This document shows, piece by piece, positions 1 through 7,691 of a DNA stretch of 21,767 nucleotides. Source of the stretch: DUPQ01 sp022706885 (GTDB lineage Bacteria > Bacillota > Clostridia > DUPQ01). The notes under the pieces were generated by a model. That model made no database searches, was not told the DNA's origin, and saw only the letters and a list, made by a program, of their open reading frames with translations. The first letter of the stretch is position 1. Every line of letters begins with the position of its first letter. The position numbers and the translations under genes are program-made. The DNA is taken from assembly GCA_022706885.1 (NCBI GenBank), contig JAKJBR010000018.1, positions 1 through 21,767 on the forward strand. Reading direction: 5' to 3'.

Positions 1-26
1 CGCCCTTTTTCAGAGAGCGCCCTGCT

Positions 27-56
27 ATCTTATCATTTTAAACATATGCGTGTCAA
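27..56 (-). promoter_or_regulatory. Second sigma-A-like promoter pointing off the left edge (P2)
   Basis: A minus-strand TTGACA (56 to 51) is followed by an 18-base spacer and a weaker -10, TAAGAT (32 to 27). The initial transcript would contain GCTCTCTGAAAA (roughly 17 to 6), which resembles the boxA-like antitermination element found before many 16S rRNA genes. That resemblance is from memory and only suggestive. Confidence 0.45.
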
Positions 57-89
57 CACAAATGTTATCAATTTTTGGACAGCTCCTAA

Positions 90-118
90 ATATTAGCATA
101 GCCCTTTTATGCTGTCAA
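90..118 (-). promoter_or_regulatory. Strong sigma-A promoter pointing off the left edge (P1)
   Basis: On the minus strand a perfect -35 TTGACA (118 to 113) is followed, after exactly 17 bases, by TAATAT (95 to 90). The spacer carries an inverted repeat, GCATA/TATGC (96-112). Nothing in the window is transcribed from it, so its target lies left of base 1. With the second promoter about 60 bp downstream it makes a tandem arrangement typical of stable-RNA operons. The target is inferred. Confidence 0.6.
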
Positions 119-150
119 CAGGTTTTTGCACTATGCAATCCACCTCTTGA

Positions 151-159
151 TGCTATAAT
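151..159 (+). promoter_or_regulatory. Extended -10 promoter of proS
   Basis: TGCTATAAT (151-159) matches the extended -10 consensus TGnTATAAT exactly. No good -35 lies 17 bases upstream, as is common for extended -10 promoters. A start near 166 would give a leader of about 15 bases that still contains the GGAG ribosome binding site at 171-174, six bases before the ATG at 181. No T-box leader fits in this space. Confidence 0.6.
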
Positions 160-180
160 ATACGTTACACGGAGAATGCT

Positions 181-1863
181 ATGTACTATTCAAGAATGCT
201 TATACCTACAATAAGAGAGACTCCTCAGGAGACCGAAGCGGTTTCCCATAAACTCATGCTTAAAGCAGGGTTGATCAGGCGCTTGGCTTCAGGTGTATAT
301 ATATTCTTGCCTTTAGGGTACAAGGCTTTGAGGAACATAGAGAAGATAATCCGGGAGGAAATGGATAAAAAGGGTGCACTGGAACTTCTTATGTCCGCCC
401 TTATACCCAAGGAACTTTTGGAACAGTCGGGAAGATGGGAAGTCTTCGGGCCGGAAATGTTCCGGTTGAAAGACCGTTCGGAAAGAGAGCTCTGTTTAGC
501 CCCCGCTCATGAAGAATCCTTTATAATAACCGCAAGGAACGAAATCCGGTCGATAAAGAATCTGCCTTTAACCTTGTATCAGATACAGACCAAATTCCGT
601 GACGAGTTGCGTCCGCGGTACGGAATAATACGTTCAAGAGAGTTTCTGATGAAGGATGCATACAGTTTCGATAAGGATGAGTCCGGGCTGGATAAGTCAT
701 ATAACGATATGCACGACGCATATTGTAATATATTTGCCCGTTGCGGTCTGGATGTGGTTATTGCCGATGGGGCGGGCTCGGAGGAATTTATGGTATTGAG
801 TGATATAGGAGAAGATAAGGTGGTAACCTGTACGGTATGTGACTACGCCGCTAATCAGGAAAAAGCAGAAGCGGTAATCCATAATACAGCTTCTTCCGAT
901 ACATTGCTAAACAAAGAGCTTTTACACACTCCGAATATAAAGACAATTGACGACCTTTGCTCCTTCATGGGTTGTTCTTCCGTTAACTTTGCAAAAACCT
1001 TGATACTGGTAGCCGACGGCCAGCCGGTTATGGCTGTTATAAGGGGGGATCACGATTTATCATTGAAGAAGCTTGCAGGTTTGCTTAAGTGTGACGAGCT
1101 TTCGCTTGCGGAAGATCATTTGGTGGAGAAACTTACCGGTGCTGCGGTGGGATTTGCCTCTCCCGTAGGCATGAAGTGTAAAGTTGTTTTGGATAACCAG
1201 CTTAGGAATATGACCAACTTCGTTACCGGAGCCAACAAGACCGATTACCATTATATAAATGTAAATCTTAAGGATTTCACAAGTTATTCTTTCGGGGATA
1301 TAAGGGCGGTATGCGAGAACGATGTATGCCCCAAATGCGGTGGCGGTATAAGGATAAGCAGTGCCGTGGAAGTGGGACACATATTCAAATCGGGTGATAA
1401 ATACTCCAAGGCTTTGGATTGTGTGTATACCGATGAATTCGGAGAGAAAAAGCCCATGATTATGGGCTGTTACGGGATAGGATTAGACAGAACGCTGGCT
1501 GCGGTTATAGAGCAGCACAACGATGAAAAAGGCATAGTGTGGCCCATGGAAGTTGCACCGTATAAAGTATATATATTACCTACATTGGTAAGCGATCCCG
1601 TCATATTCGATATGGCGGTCAAGATGCATGACCAACTGGTCGCTATGGGTATTGATGTCATACTGGATGACCGCAACGAGCGGGCGGGTGTTAAGTTCAA
1701 TGATGCCGATTTGTTGGGCATACCATTAAGAGTAACTGTGGGCAGAAATGCCAAAGACGGTATGGTGGAACTTAAAAAGCGCAATGAAGAACAGGCTGCG
1801 CTTGTTACATATAGCCGGGCATTACAAAGTATAACAGAAAATGTAAGAGAATATACTGCCTGA
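181..1863 (+). CDS. proS: Prolyl-tRNA synthetase (bacterial type with editing insertion)
   Basis: Class II aminoacyl-tRNA synthetase that charges tRNA-Pro with proline in the cytoplasm. The 560 residues match the usual length of bacterial ProS. The N-terminus carries the typical ETPQETEAVSHKLMLKAGLIR stretch in which the family begins. Motif 2 is visible as FRDELRPRYGIIRSREFLMKDAYSF-like sequence near residues 137-162, and motif 3 as GCYGIGLDRTLAA near residue 430. Between them is the insertion (INS) domain that hydrolyses Ala-tRNA-Pro, roughly residues 224-405, flanked by cysteine pairs (CTVC and CPKC) as in other bacterial enzymes. The ATG has GGAG six bases upstream and an extended -10 promoter. 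The gene stands alone on the plus strand. Its last 59 bases overlap the 3' end of the convergent glycosylase gene. Assignment is very secure. Confidence 0.97.
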   Translation: MYYSRMLIPTIRETPQETEAVSHKLMLKAGLIRRLASGVYIFLPLGYKALRNIEKIIREEMDKKGALELLMSALIPKELLEQSGRWEVFGPEMFRLKDRSERELCLAPAHEESFIITARNEIRSIKNLPLTLYQIQTKFRDELRPRYGIIRSREFLMKDAYSFDKDESGLDKSYNDMHDAYCNIFARCGLDVVIADGAGSEEFMVLSDIGEDKVVTCTVCDYAANQEKAEAVIHNTASSDTLLNKELLHTPNIKTIDDLCSFMGCSSVNFAKTLILVADGQPVMAVIRGDHDLSLKKLAGLLKCDELSLAEDHLVEKLTGAAVGFASPVGMKCKVVLDNQLRNMTNFVTGANKTDYHYINVNLKDFTSYSFGDIRAVCENDVCPKCGGGIRISSAVEVGHIFKSGDKYSKALDCVYTDEFGEKKPMIMGCYGIGLDRTLAAVIEQHNDEKGIVWPMEVAPYKVYILPTLVSDPVIFDMAVKMHDQLVAMGIDVILDDRNERAGVKFNDADLLGIPLRVTVGRNAKDGMVELKKRNEEQAALVTYSRALQSITENVREYTA

Positions 1864-2431
1864 CAACTTCAAGGTCCTGTTCAAATACGCTTTGCAGACT
1901 TTTGTTGTATATGACGCTTGCGGGATGATACAGAGGAAAATGTGTTATGCCTTTATATTCCGTCTGTTTACCGTGCCATTGCCCTATATTCAAAGTAAAA
2001 TCTTTTTTCAGTGCACGTAAAGGAACATTACCCAAGGTAAGTATAAGTTTCGGTTTGATTATCTCTATTTCTTTTTCCAGACAATACAGGGAAAGTTGGA
2101 TTTCCTTTTTTGTCGGGGTACGGTTGCTCTTTTTACCTGACTTGGGATTAATTTTATACGGTCGGTATTTTACCGCATTGGTTACAAATATGTCATCTCT
2201 TTCCAGCTTCAGGGATTCCATGAACTCTTTAAGTTTTGCTCCAGCCATTCCGACAAAAGGTTTACCTTGTGCAACTTCATCTTTTCCCGGAGCTTCCCCT
2301 ATAAGCATAATGCCTTTACGCATCAAGCCGTCGGAAAAGACAAACTCGTAATCATAGTCTTTGTTACTTTGCTTTACCTTTTCCGTATATTCCTCATAAA
2401 GCTTTTTTAAGCGGTCTGCAGTCTTTTCCAT
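1805..2431 (-). CDS. Uracil-DNA glycosylase family protein lacking the Fe-S ligands
   Basis: Member of the family 4/5 uracil-DNA glycosylase fold, expected to remove uracil (or another damaged base) from DNA. Seen directly: motif A GEAPGKDEVAQGKPFVG (from about residue 45), the LGNVPLRAL segment, and the motif B-like YHPAS near residue 168. Its upstream neighbour has four cysteine ligands. This copy lacks the N-terminal pair, has tyrosine in the third position (KYRP instead of KCRP) and keeps only C117, so it cannot hold the usual 4Fe-4S cluster. Start: ATG at 2431 or GTG at 2452; neither has a strong Shine-Dalgarno, and both lie inside the upstream gene. The C-terminal 10-15 residues are hydrophobic and unlike the family, because the frame runs 59 bases into the opposite-strand proS. 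It is the last gene of the operon. Substrate is uncertain. Confidence 0.85.
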   Translation of the reverse strand: MEKTADRLKKLYEEYTEKVKQSNKDYDYEFVFSDGLMRKGIMLIGEAPGKDEVAQGKPFVGMAGAKLKEFMESLKLERDDIFVTNAVKYRPYKINPKSGKKSNRTPTKKEIQLSLYCLEKEIEIIKPKLILTLGNVPLRALKKDFTLNIGQWHGKQTEYKGITHFPLYHPASVIYNKSLQSVFEQDLEVVRQYILLHFLLYFVMPGYM

Positions 2432-2958
2432 GCGTTCTTTAAATCTCTCCACATATCTATCTTCTTGGACTCATCCCGCAAAAGTGCCGCAGGATGATAG
2501 GTAAGCATAACCGGTATCCCTTTATACTCATGCCATGTGCCTCTTTGCTGCGTTATCCTTATGTTTTTATCTATAAGGCTTGCTGCTGCGGTATTGCCCA
2601 AAAGCACTATCACTTCCGGTTGCACCAGTTCAATCTGTCGGTCCAGATAAGGTAAACACTCCTGTATCTCCTGTTCATAAGGGGTGCGGTTGTTCTTAGG
2701 TCTGCATTTTATGATATTACAGATATAGTAGTTATCCTCTTCTATACCCATAGCAGACAAAGCCATGGATAACAACTGTCCCGCTCTTCCCACGAAAGCC
2801 CTGCCCTGTATATCCTCTTCTTCCCCGGGAGCTTCTCCTATAAGCATAAAGGCGGCAGTTTTATTGCCTCTGCCTATGACAACATTCTTCCTGTTTTCCC
2901 ATAAAGAACACTTCTTACATTCATTGCACTGTTTTTCCAGCTGTAACCATTCATTCAT
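2407..2958 (-). CDS. Uracil-DNA glycosylase, family 4 (4Fe-4S)
   Basis: Excises uracil arising from cytosine deamination or dUTP incorporation, starting base excision repair. The four Fe-S ligands of family 4 enzymes are all present: C14 and C17 (CNECKKC region), C85 (KCRPKNNRTP) and C101. Motif A GEAPGEEEDIQGRAFVG starts at residue 41, and motif B is TYHPAALLR near 153. About 183 residues is normal for the family. I chose ATG 2958 because AAAGGA, overlapping the whiA stop codon, lies about 10 bases upstream; a TTG start at 2994 would add 12 residues and overlap whiA by 29 bases. The gene directly follows whiA and overlaps the next paralogue, so it is probably co-translated. The family is certain, the exact start less so. 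Confidence 0.92.
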   Translation of the reverse strand: MNEWLQLEKQCNECKKCSLWENRKNVVIGRGNKTAAFMLIGEAPGEEEDIQGRAFVGRAGQLLSMALSAMGIEEDNYYICNIIKCRPKNNRTPYEQEIQECLPYLDRQIELVQPEVIVLLGNTAAASLIDKNIRITQQRGTWHEYKGIPVMLTYHPAALLRDESKKIDMWRDLKNAWKRLQTA

Positions 2959-2965
2959 TCTGTCG

Positions 2966-3913
2966 TTATCCTTTATATCCCAAGTCTTTTGCAATACCCT
3001 CTAATTTCGCCAACCGCTTCTGCACAGTGGATTTTGACACCTTTACCTTAAGTCGCTCGGCAATCTCGTTATACTCCGTCAACTCTTCGTTAAGTCTCAA
3101 CAGTGCCGTTTCTTTAAGTTTTTCTTCCAGAAAATCCAGCCCTTTGGTGCCTTGTATATATCTTATGGCGTTAATCTGTCTTATCTTGGTTTCCACCGAT
3201 TTGTCGGTATTGTATTCGTCACAGTTTATCATTCTGTTGGTATCGTTCATTATACTTTTTTCTATTCTGGCATTCTCATAATCCATAAGGGCGTTATGCG
3301 CTCCTATCATGTTAAGGAAGGTGGAAATGTCTTCGGAATTGCAAAAGTAAATATATTCGGTATTGCGCCGCTTAGACCGCTTTACATTGAGCAACGATTC
3401 TTTCAGAAGCATGTTATACAGCCTGTCGGTCTCGGTCGCATTCTTTGACGCTATTTCCAGAAAGTATCCCTTCTTGGGTTCCCGTATAAGTCCGCAGGCA
3501 AGAAAAGCGCCTCTGTAATAGGAGTATCTGTCACAATCGGACAGCAGATACTCGGCTATATCGGTAAATATACCGTTACCTTTGGCATCCGCATCCATGA
3601 AACCCAGATCGGAAAAAGCACTTTCCGAAGCATAACTGGCTTCGGTCTTTACGGTAAATATCGTTTTATCGTTAAATCTGTTCTTTTTTCTGCGGATATC
3701 CGAATGTAAAGAATATATTCTGTTGATGGAAAATATAATCCAGCGGGCCTCGGAATTGTCCTCGGTGTTTATGCGTAAGGAAAAGTAGCCGTTTCGTTCT
3801 TTGGCAAACTTTCCTTCTAAGCGAATCATGGCACTTAACAGTGCCTTCTCGCAACAGCTTTTGGACAGGTTTTTGTATGACAGTTCTTTTTTTACTAAAG
3901 CGGTGTATGACAT
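2966..3913 (-). CDS. whiA: DNA-binding protein WhiA
   Basis: WhiA is a conserved Gram-positive DNA-binding protein that governs sporulation septation in Streptomyces and affects cell division and chromosome segregation in Bacillus. It combines an N-terminal LAGLIDADG homing-endonuclease-like fold with a C-terminal helix-turn-helix. The 315 residues match the family. The middle shows AFLACGLIREPKKGYFLEI, typical of WhiA, and the C-terminus has LRLNEELTEYNEIAERL followed by SKSTVQKRLAKLEGIA, the HTH region. The ATG shares bases with the rapZ stop (TAATG at 3911-3915), which implies translational coupling; upstream AAGAG is a weak ribosome binding site. The rapZ-whiA order is conserved through Firmicutes and Actinobacteria, which supports the call. 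Confidence 0.95.
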   Translation of the reverse strand: MSYTALVKKELSYKNLSKSCCEKALLSAMIRLEGKFAKERNGYFSLRINTEDNSEARWIIFSINRIYSLHSDIRRKKNRFNDKTIFTVKTEASYASESAFSDLGFMDADAKGNGIFTDIAEYLLSDCDRYSYYRGAFLACGLIREPKKGYFLEIASKNATETDRLYNMLLKESLLNVKRSKRRNTEYIYFCNSEDISTFLNMIGAHNALMDYENARIEKSIMNDTNRMINCDEYNTDKSVETKIRQINAIRYIQGTKGLDFLEEKLKETALLRLNEELTEYNEIAERLKVKVSKSTVQKRLAKLEGIAKDLGYKG

Positions 3914-4797
3914 TATCTCTTGCCATACTCTTTAACTATGGCATCCTTTTCTATATCTCTGTGTTGAACGGTAACCCTGTGATTGTTTTTTTCCAATATT
4001 CTGCCAAACTCGTCACCTATTACCACCGAACGGTGTCGCCCTCCGGTGCATCCCAAGCCTATGACCAGTGAGGTCTTTCCTTCTTTGATATACAGAGGAA
4101 TGAGATACTCCACCATCTCGGTCAGCATCTTAAGAAAATCCTGTGTGGCTTTCTGCCCCAGAACATAGTCTATTACCTTTTGGTCTTTCCCAGTCATCTC
4201 TCTCATGTCTTCTGTGTAATAAGGGTTGGGTGTAAAACGCAAGTCGAATATGAGGTCGCAGTCCACCGGATTGCCGTATTTTACTCCGAAGGATGCAAGG
4301 GTGATTATGAGAGATTCCTGCAGCGGTCCTCCCAAGACAATCTCCGCTAACTCCCGTTTGAACTCTTTTGCTAAAAGCTGGCTGGTATCTATTATGTGGT
4401 CGGCTCTTCTGCTTATATCATGAAACTGTTCCCGCTCTTTTTCTATGGCCTCGGTTATGCCTGTGGTCTCGTCTTCCATGGGATGATGCCTTCTGGACTC
4501 GCGATATCTCTTTAAAAGCATAACATCGGAAGCCACAAGATATATCAGTTTATACTTACAACCCTGCTTATCCAGTTCATCCAGCGCAACCAGTATATTT
4601 CCCAGCGGTTCCGCTCCCCTTATATCGGTAACCAGCGCAACTTTTCTTATCTTTTTGTTATTGCGTACCATAGTAACGAACTTAGGAATAAAGGAAGGCG
4701 GTATGTTGTCCATGCAATAGAAACCTAAGTCTTCCATGGTCTTAAGTGCGTATGATTTGCCCGCTCCGCTCATTCCGGTTATGATAAACAGTTGCAT
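3913..4797 (-). CDS. rapZ: RNase adapter / nucleotide-binding protein RapZ (YvcJ)
   Basis: P-loop protein of the RapZ/YvcJ family. In E. coli it directs RNase E to the sRNA GlmZ and so controls glucosamine-6-phosphate synthesis. In Firmicutes the homologue binds and hydrolyses nucleotides, and its role is less clear. Seen directly: Walker A GMSGAGKS at residues 8-15, the family segment DLIFDLRFTPNPYY, and the C-terminal GLGCTGGRHRSV signature. The length of 294 is typical. The ATG overlaps the murB stop (TAATG, 4795-4799), and GGAG lies seven bases upstream. Its place between murB and whiA links it to cell-wall precursor supply; that functional link is inference. Confidence 0.95.
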   Translation of the reverse strand: MQLFIITGMSGAGKSYALKTMEDLGFYCMDNIPPSFIPKFVTMVRNNKKIRKVALVTDIRGAEPLGNILVALDELDKQGCKYKLIYLVASDVMLLKRYRESRRHHPMEDETTGITEAIEKEREQFHDISRRADHIIDTSQLLAKEFKRELAEIVLGGPLQESLIITLASFGVKYGNPVDCDLIFDLRFTPNPYYTEDMREMTGKDQKVIDYVLGQKATQDFLKMLTEMVEYLIPLYIKEGKTSLVIGLGCTGGRHRSVVIGDEFGRILEKNNHRVTVQHRDIEKDAIVKEYGKR

Positions 4798-5684
4798 TAT
4801 TCTTCTCCGATAATCTTAACTTCCAATTCAAGATTTACTTTATATTTATTATACACAACACTTTTTATATAGTCTATAATTGCAAGAATATCTTTTGAGG
4901 TTGCGCCTCCTTTATTGATGATAAAACCGGCATGTTTTTCCGACACTTGCGCCCCGTTTACGGTATAGCCTTTCAATCCGGCATCCTGTATAAGTTTTCC
5001 GGCGAAATGTCCGACCGGTCGCTTGAATACGCTTCCGCAGGAAGGATATTCCAAAGGCTGAGAGGACTTTCTTTTTCTTGCATACTCCAGCATATCCCGC
5101 TTTATGCTACTTTTATCACCATGTGTAAACGCAAAAGTTGAATTGAGTATTACATAATTCTTATCGGTATAGAAGCTTGTTCTGTATCCGAATTGATGCT
5201 GTTCTTTTTGTAAAGTACATATATTTAAGTTTTCATCCAGATATTGAGACCTTATGAGAATATCCTCTATTGATGTGCCGTATGATCCGGCATTCATGGA
5301 TACCGCTCCGCCTACCGAGCCGGGTATGCCCGACACCGCTTCCGCTCCGGTTAAGGATGCTTCATATGCCGCTGCGGCCAGTTTTGCCATGGAAACACCG
5401 GCCGAGGCGGTTATGAAATTGCCCTCAACTTCTATGTCATTCAACCTTCCCGTTAATATCACAGTCCCCCTTATACCTTTATCGCGTACCAGTATGTTGG
5501 TGCAGTTTCCGAACAGGTAAACGGGCATATTATATTCTCTCAATATTGTAAGTATCGCTTTGAGAGATTCTGCATTTTCCGGCAACGCCACAATATCCGC
5601 TATCCCCCCGGTTTTATATGAGGTATAGTTGCTCATGGGCTCATTGAATTTCACAAAATCATACTGCTCAAGTATTGTTTTCAA
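4797..5684 (-). CDS. murB: UDP-N-acetylenolpyruvoylglucosamine reductase (MurB, type II)
   Basis: FAD enzyme that uses NADPH to reduce UDP-GlcNAc-enolpyruvate to UDP-MurNAc, the second committed step of peptidoglycan synthesis in the cytoplasm. Visible motifs: TSYKTGGIADIV near the N-terminus, the FAD-binding SGIPGSVGGAVSMNAGSYG, the catalytic-serine region YPSCGSVFKRP, and FAGKLIQDAGLKG. The Tyr loop of type I enzymes is absent, as expected for type II. The 295 residues are normal. The start is TTG (5684) with AGGA just upstream, and lies 17 bases inside the end of hprK. It is followed by rapZ with a one-base overlap. The call is secure; the TTG start is moderately secure. Confidence 0.95.
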   Translation of the reverse strand: MKTILEQYDFVKFNEPMSNYTSYKTGGIADIVALPENAESLKAILTILREYNMPVYLFGNCTNILVRDKGIRGTVILTGRLNDIEVEGNFITASAGVSMAKLAAAAYEASLTGAEAVSGIPGSVGGAVSMNAGSYGTSIEDILIRSQYLDENLNICTLQKEQHQFGYRTSFYTDKNYVILNSTFAFTHGDKSSIKRDMLEYARKRKSSQPLEYPSCGSVFKRPVGHFAGKLIQDAGLKGYTVNGAQVSEKHAGFIINKGGATSKDILAIIDYIKSVVYNKYKVNLELEVKIIGEE

Positions 5685-6624
5685 ATTTCCTGTTCACCCT
5701 TTCATACATTTCTTTGGCTGCATTGTATCCCATCTTCTTTTGCCTAAAATCCATTGCCGCCACTTCCATAAGTATGGGCATGTTTCTTCCCGGCATTATG
5801 GGTAATGTCAATGAAGGTATCCGTATTCCCAGATACTCGGTATAGTTTTCCTCCATACCTATACGGTCGTACTTTTTATTCTCATCCCATCTCTCTATGT
5901 TTATAACCAGATCTATACTGTCTATATCTTTTACCGAACCCGCTCCGTAAAGACCTTTGACATCTATAATACCCACTCCGCGCAATTCCATGAAATGGCG
6001 TATTATCTCGGGCGATGTACCCAAAAGGGTGGTCTGGCTTACCTTACGTATTTCCACCACATCGTCGGCTATGAGGCGGTGACCTCTTTTAACCAGTTCC
6101 AGTGCGGTCTCCGATTTGCCCACACCGCTGTGGCCTGTGATAAGAACACCCACACCGTAAAGCTCTAAAAGCTCCCCGTGGATGGTCATCCTTTCGGCCA
6201 GTTCCAGATTGAGGTAACTTATGAGCATGGCTAAAAATACCGCCGTACCTTCATAAGTCCGTAAAACCGGTACTCTCTTCAGTCGTGCCGCTTTGATTAT
6301 CTCATCATATACCGGCTGCGAATTGGATATTATTATACAGGGTATGCTTTCATGCATGTAGGCATCCAGTCGCTTCTGCCGCTCCTCACGGGAAAGAGTA
6401 CCTAAAAAGTTCATCTCGGTTCTTCCCAACAGCTGCACACGCTCCGGGCAGAAACCTTCCAGATAGCCCGCAAGCTGCAATCCCGGTCTGTATACTTCCG
6501 CAGAATCTATAATCTTCTTATCGATATTCTCCGGAACATACATCTTATCCAGACAATACCTCTCTATAATGGTGTTCACACTGATGCTGTGAGGAGTCGC
6601 ATCATAATTTTCCGGTATATTCAT
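5668..6624 (-). CDS. hprK: HPr kinase/phosphorylase
   Basis: Bifunctional enzyme that phosphorylates HPr on Ser46 and reverses this, setting catabolite repression and PTS activity in low-GC Gram-positives. Residue numbers are from ATG 6624: conserved His149 (THG), Walker A GHSGVGKS at 164-171, and the HprK/P signature MELRGVGIIDVKG at about 212-224 followed by GAG. With this start the protein has 318 residues, the usual length. The choice is supported by a perfect AGGAGG (6636 to 6631) six bases upstream; the longer frame to 6666 has no such site. The gene begins 23 bases inside the end of the phosphatase gene and overlaps murB by 17 bases, so it lies in the middle of a coupled operon. Confidence 0.96.
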   Translation of the reverse strand: MNIPENYDATPHSISVNTIIERYCLDKMYVPENIDKKIIDSAEVYRPGLQLAGYLEGFCPERVQLLGRTEMNFLGTLSREERQKRLDAYMHESIPCIIISNSQPVYDEIIKAARLKRVPVLRTYEGTAVFLAMLISYLNLELAERMTIHGELLELYGVGVLITGHSGVGKSETALELVKRGHRLIADDVVEIRKVSQTTLLGTSPEIIRHFMELRGVGIIDVKGLYGAGSVKDIDSIDLVINIERWDENKKYDRIGMEENYTEYLGIRIPSLTLPIMPGRNMPILMEVAAMDFRQKKMGYNAAKEMYERVNRKFENNT

Positions 6625-7369
6625 AAAGTACCTCCTGTAACAATCCGTTGCTTGCCAATATGTCACTTTTATATCTCATGGAAGGCGGGTTACCTTTCCA
6701 GTCGGTACATACGCCTTTTGCTTCGGTCAGTATACATATACCTGCAGCCACATCCCACGGACTTAAATTGCGTGTAAGAAAGGCATCGGCCGCCCCTTCG
6801 GCCACATAACAGATATCCAATGCAGCCGAACCGCTTATACGTATATCCATGCATGCCAGGAACACTTTCTTCAGCACATCGAAATGCATATCGGCATCGC
6901 CTCTTTCGTACGGACTGGTCTCACATGTTATAAGGGCGTTCTCTATATTCATAACATTTGAAACCCTTATGGGTTTACCGTTAAGCTGGGCGCCTTTACC
7001 CTTTTCGGCTATATAGGTGGCATCGGCAACCGGATCGTGCACTATACCGAAAACCGGCTGTTCTTTATGCACATAAGCCAGCGATATGCAGGAAGGCGTA
7101 TAGCCGTGTAAAAAATTGGTGGTGCCGTCCAGGGGGTCTAAAATAAAGACGGAATCGGACAAAATACCCCGGTTATCCTTCTCTTCTGCGATAAGCGGTA
7201 TGTCGGGATAATGGTGCCGTAAAGCTTGGGCTATACTTTTTTGTATGGCTATATCGCATGCCGTCACATAGTCCTTATCGCCTTTTTTTACGGCATTTGT
7301 ACGATAAGTTGCGTCTTTCATCAATGCTCCCGCATCCAGTACCGCATTAACAGCTTTTATAAAATCCAT
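6602..7369 (-). CDS. Inositol monophosphatase family protein (SuhB-like)
   Basis: Mg2+- and Li+-sensitive phosphatase fold that hydrolyses inositol-1-phosphate or related sugar or nucleotide monophosphates. The metal-binding motifs are present: AEEKD (E62, E63 area), DPLDGTTNF (D78, D81), and C-terminal LSPWDVAAG with the second-metal aspartate. The 255 residues match the family. The ATG is fused to the stop of the upstream lipoprotein (TAATG at 7367-7371) and is preceded by AGAGG. The substrate cannot be read from the sequence: inositol phosphate, 3'-phosphoadenosine phosphate and fructose-1,6-bisphosphate are all dephosphorylated by members of this superfamily. I leave the symbol empty for that reason. 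Confidence 0.9.
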   Translation of the reverse strand: MDFIKAVNAVLDAGALMKDATYRTNAVKKGDKDYVTACDIAIQKSIAQALRHHYPDIPLIAEEKDNRGILSDSVFILDPLDGTTNFLHGYTPSCISLAYVHKEQPVFGIVHDPVADATYIAEKGKGAQLNGKPIRVSNVMNIENALITCETSPYERGDADMHFDVLKKVFLACMDIRISGSAALDICYVAEGAADAFLTRNLSPWDVAAGICILTEAKGVCTDWKGNPPSMRYKSDILASNGLLQEVLYEYTGKL

Positions 7370-7656
7370 TATTGTCCTCTTACATATACCACACCGTCTA
7401 TAACGGCGGCAGCTCCGTCACGCGAGTAGGTAAAAGTATCTTCCTTACCGTCATATTTAAATGTAATGGTCTTGTTTTTTATAACATAGGTCCCGCTTAT
7501 TTCACCGTCATTTTCCGTACATGTAAACTCATTATTCATAAACTCATATTTTCTTCCGGTCTCCTCGCTTACATACACACCGAAAAGATATGTCTGGCAT
7601 GCGGTAAGAGTAAGTAATATAACGGCTGTTAAAAATAAGATAAGAATCTTTTTCAT
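7369..7656 (-). CDS. Small predicted lipoprotein, function unknown
   Basis: A 95-residue protein with a classic lipoprotein signal: MKK, then a hydrophobic stretch, then the lipobox LTAC with the lipidated cysteine at residue 20. It is therefore probably anchored to the outer face of the membrane. The mature part (about 75 residues) is rich in beta-type alternation: FGVYVSEETGRKYEF, then GEISGTYVIKNKTITF, then a final DGVVYVRG. This resembles small lipocalin-like or DUF-type domains in which a scalar property such as YVSEETG...Y is repeated, but I do not recognise the family. It is the first gene of the hprK-whiA operon, preceded by AGAGG and a TATAAT box. An extracellular lipoprotein leading a carbon-control and cell-wall operon is unusual. 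Confidence 0.8.
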   Translation of the reverse strand: MKKILILFLTAVILLTLTACQTYLFGVYVSEETGRKYEFMNNEFTCTENDGEISGTYVIKNKTITFKYDGKEDTFTYSRDGAAAVIDGVVYVRGQ

Positions 7657-7685
7657 ATATTTATATACCTCTTCTTTCTTTCCAA

Positions 7686-7691
7686 ATTATA
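7686..7691 (-). promoter_or_regulatory. Possible -10 box for the lipoprotein-to-glycosylase operon
   Basis: TATAAT (7691 to 7686, minus strand) lies 30 bases before the lipoprotein ATG, overlapping nothing but the end of the beta-helix gene. Seventeen bases further upstream is TGGAGT, a poor -35. The 35-base gap from the upstream gene means read-through is also possible. Confidence 0.4.

Noticed and set aside
1..180. T-box leader for proS
   Set aside because: Only about 15 bases separate the promoter from the ATG, and no specifier loop or TGGNACCGCG-like sequence is present.
1947..2351. Plus-strand 134-codon open frame inside the glycosylase gene
   Set aside because: It lies wholly antisense to a gene with clear family motifs and shows no motif or ribosome binding site of its own.
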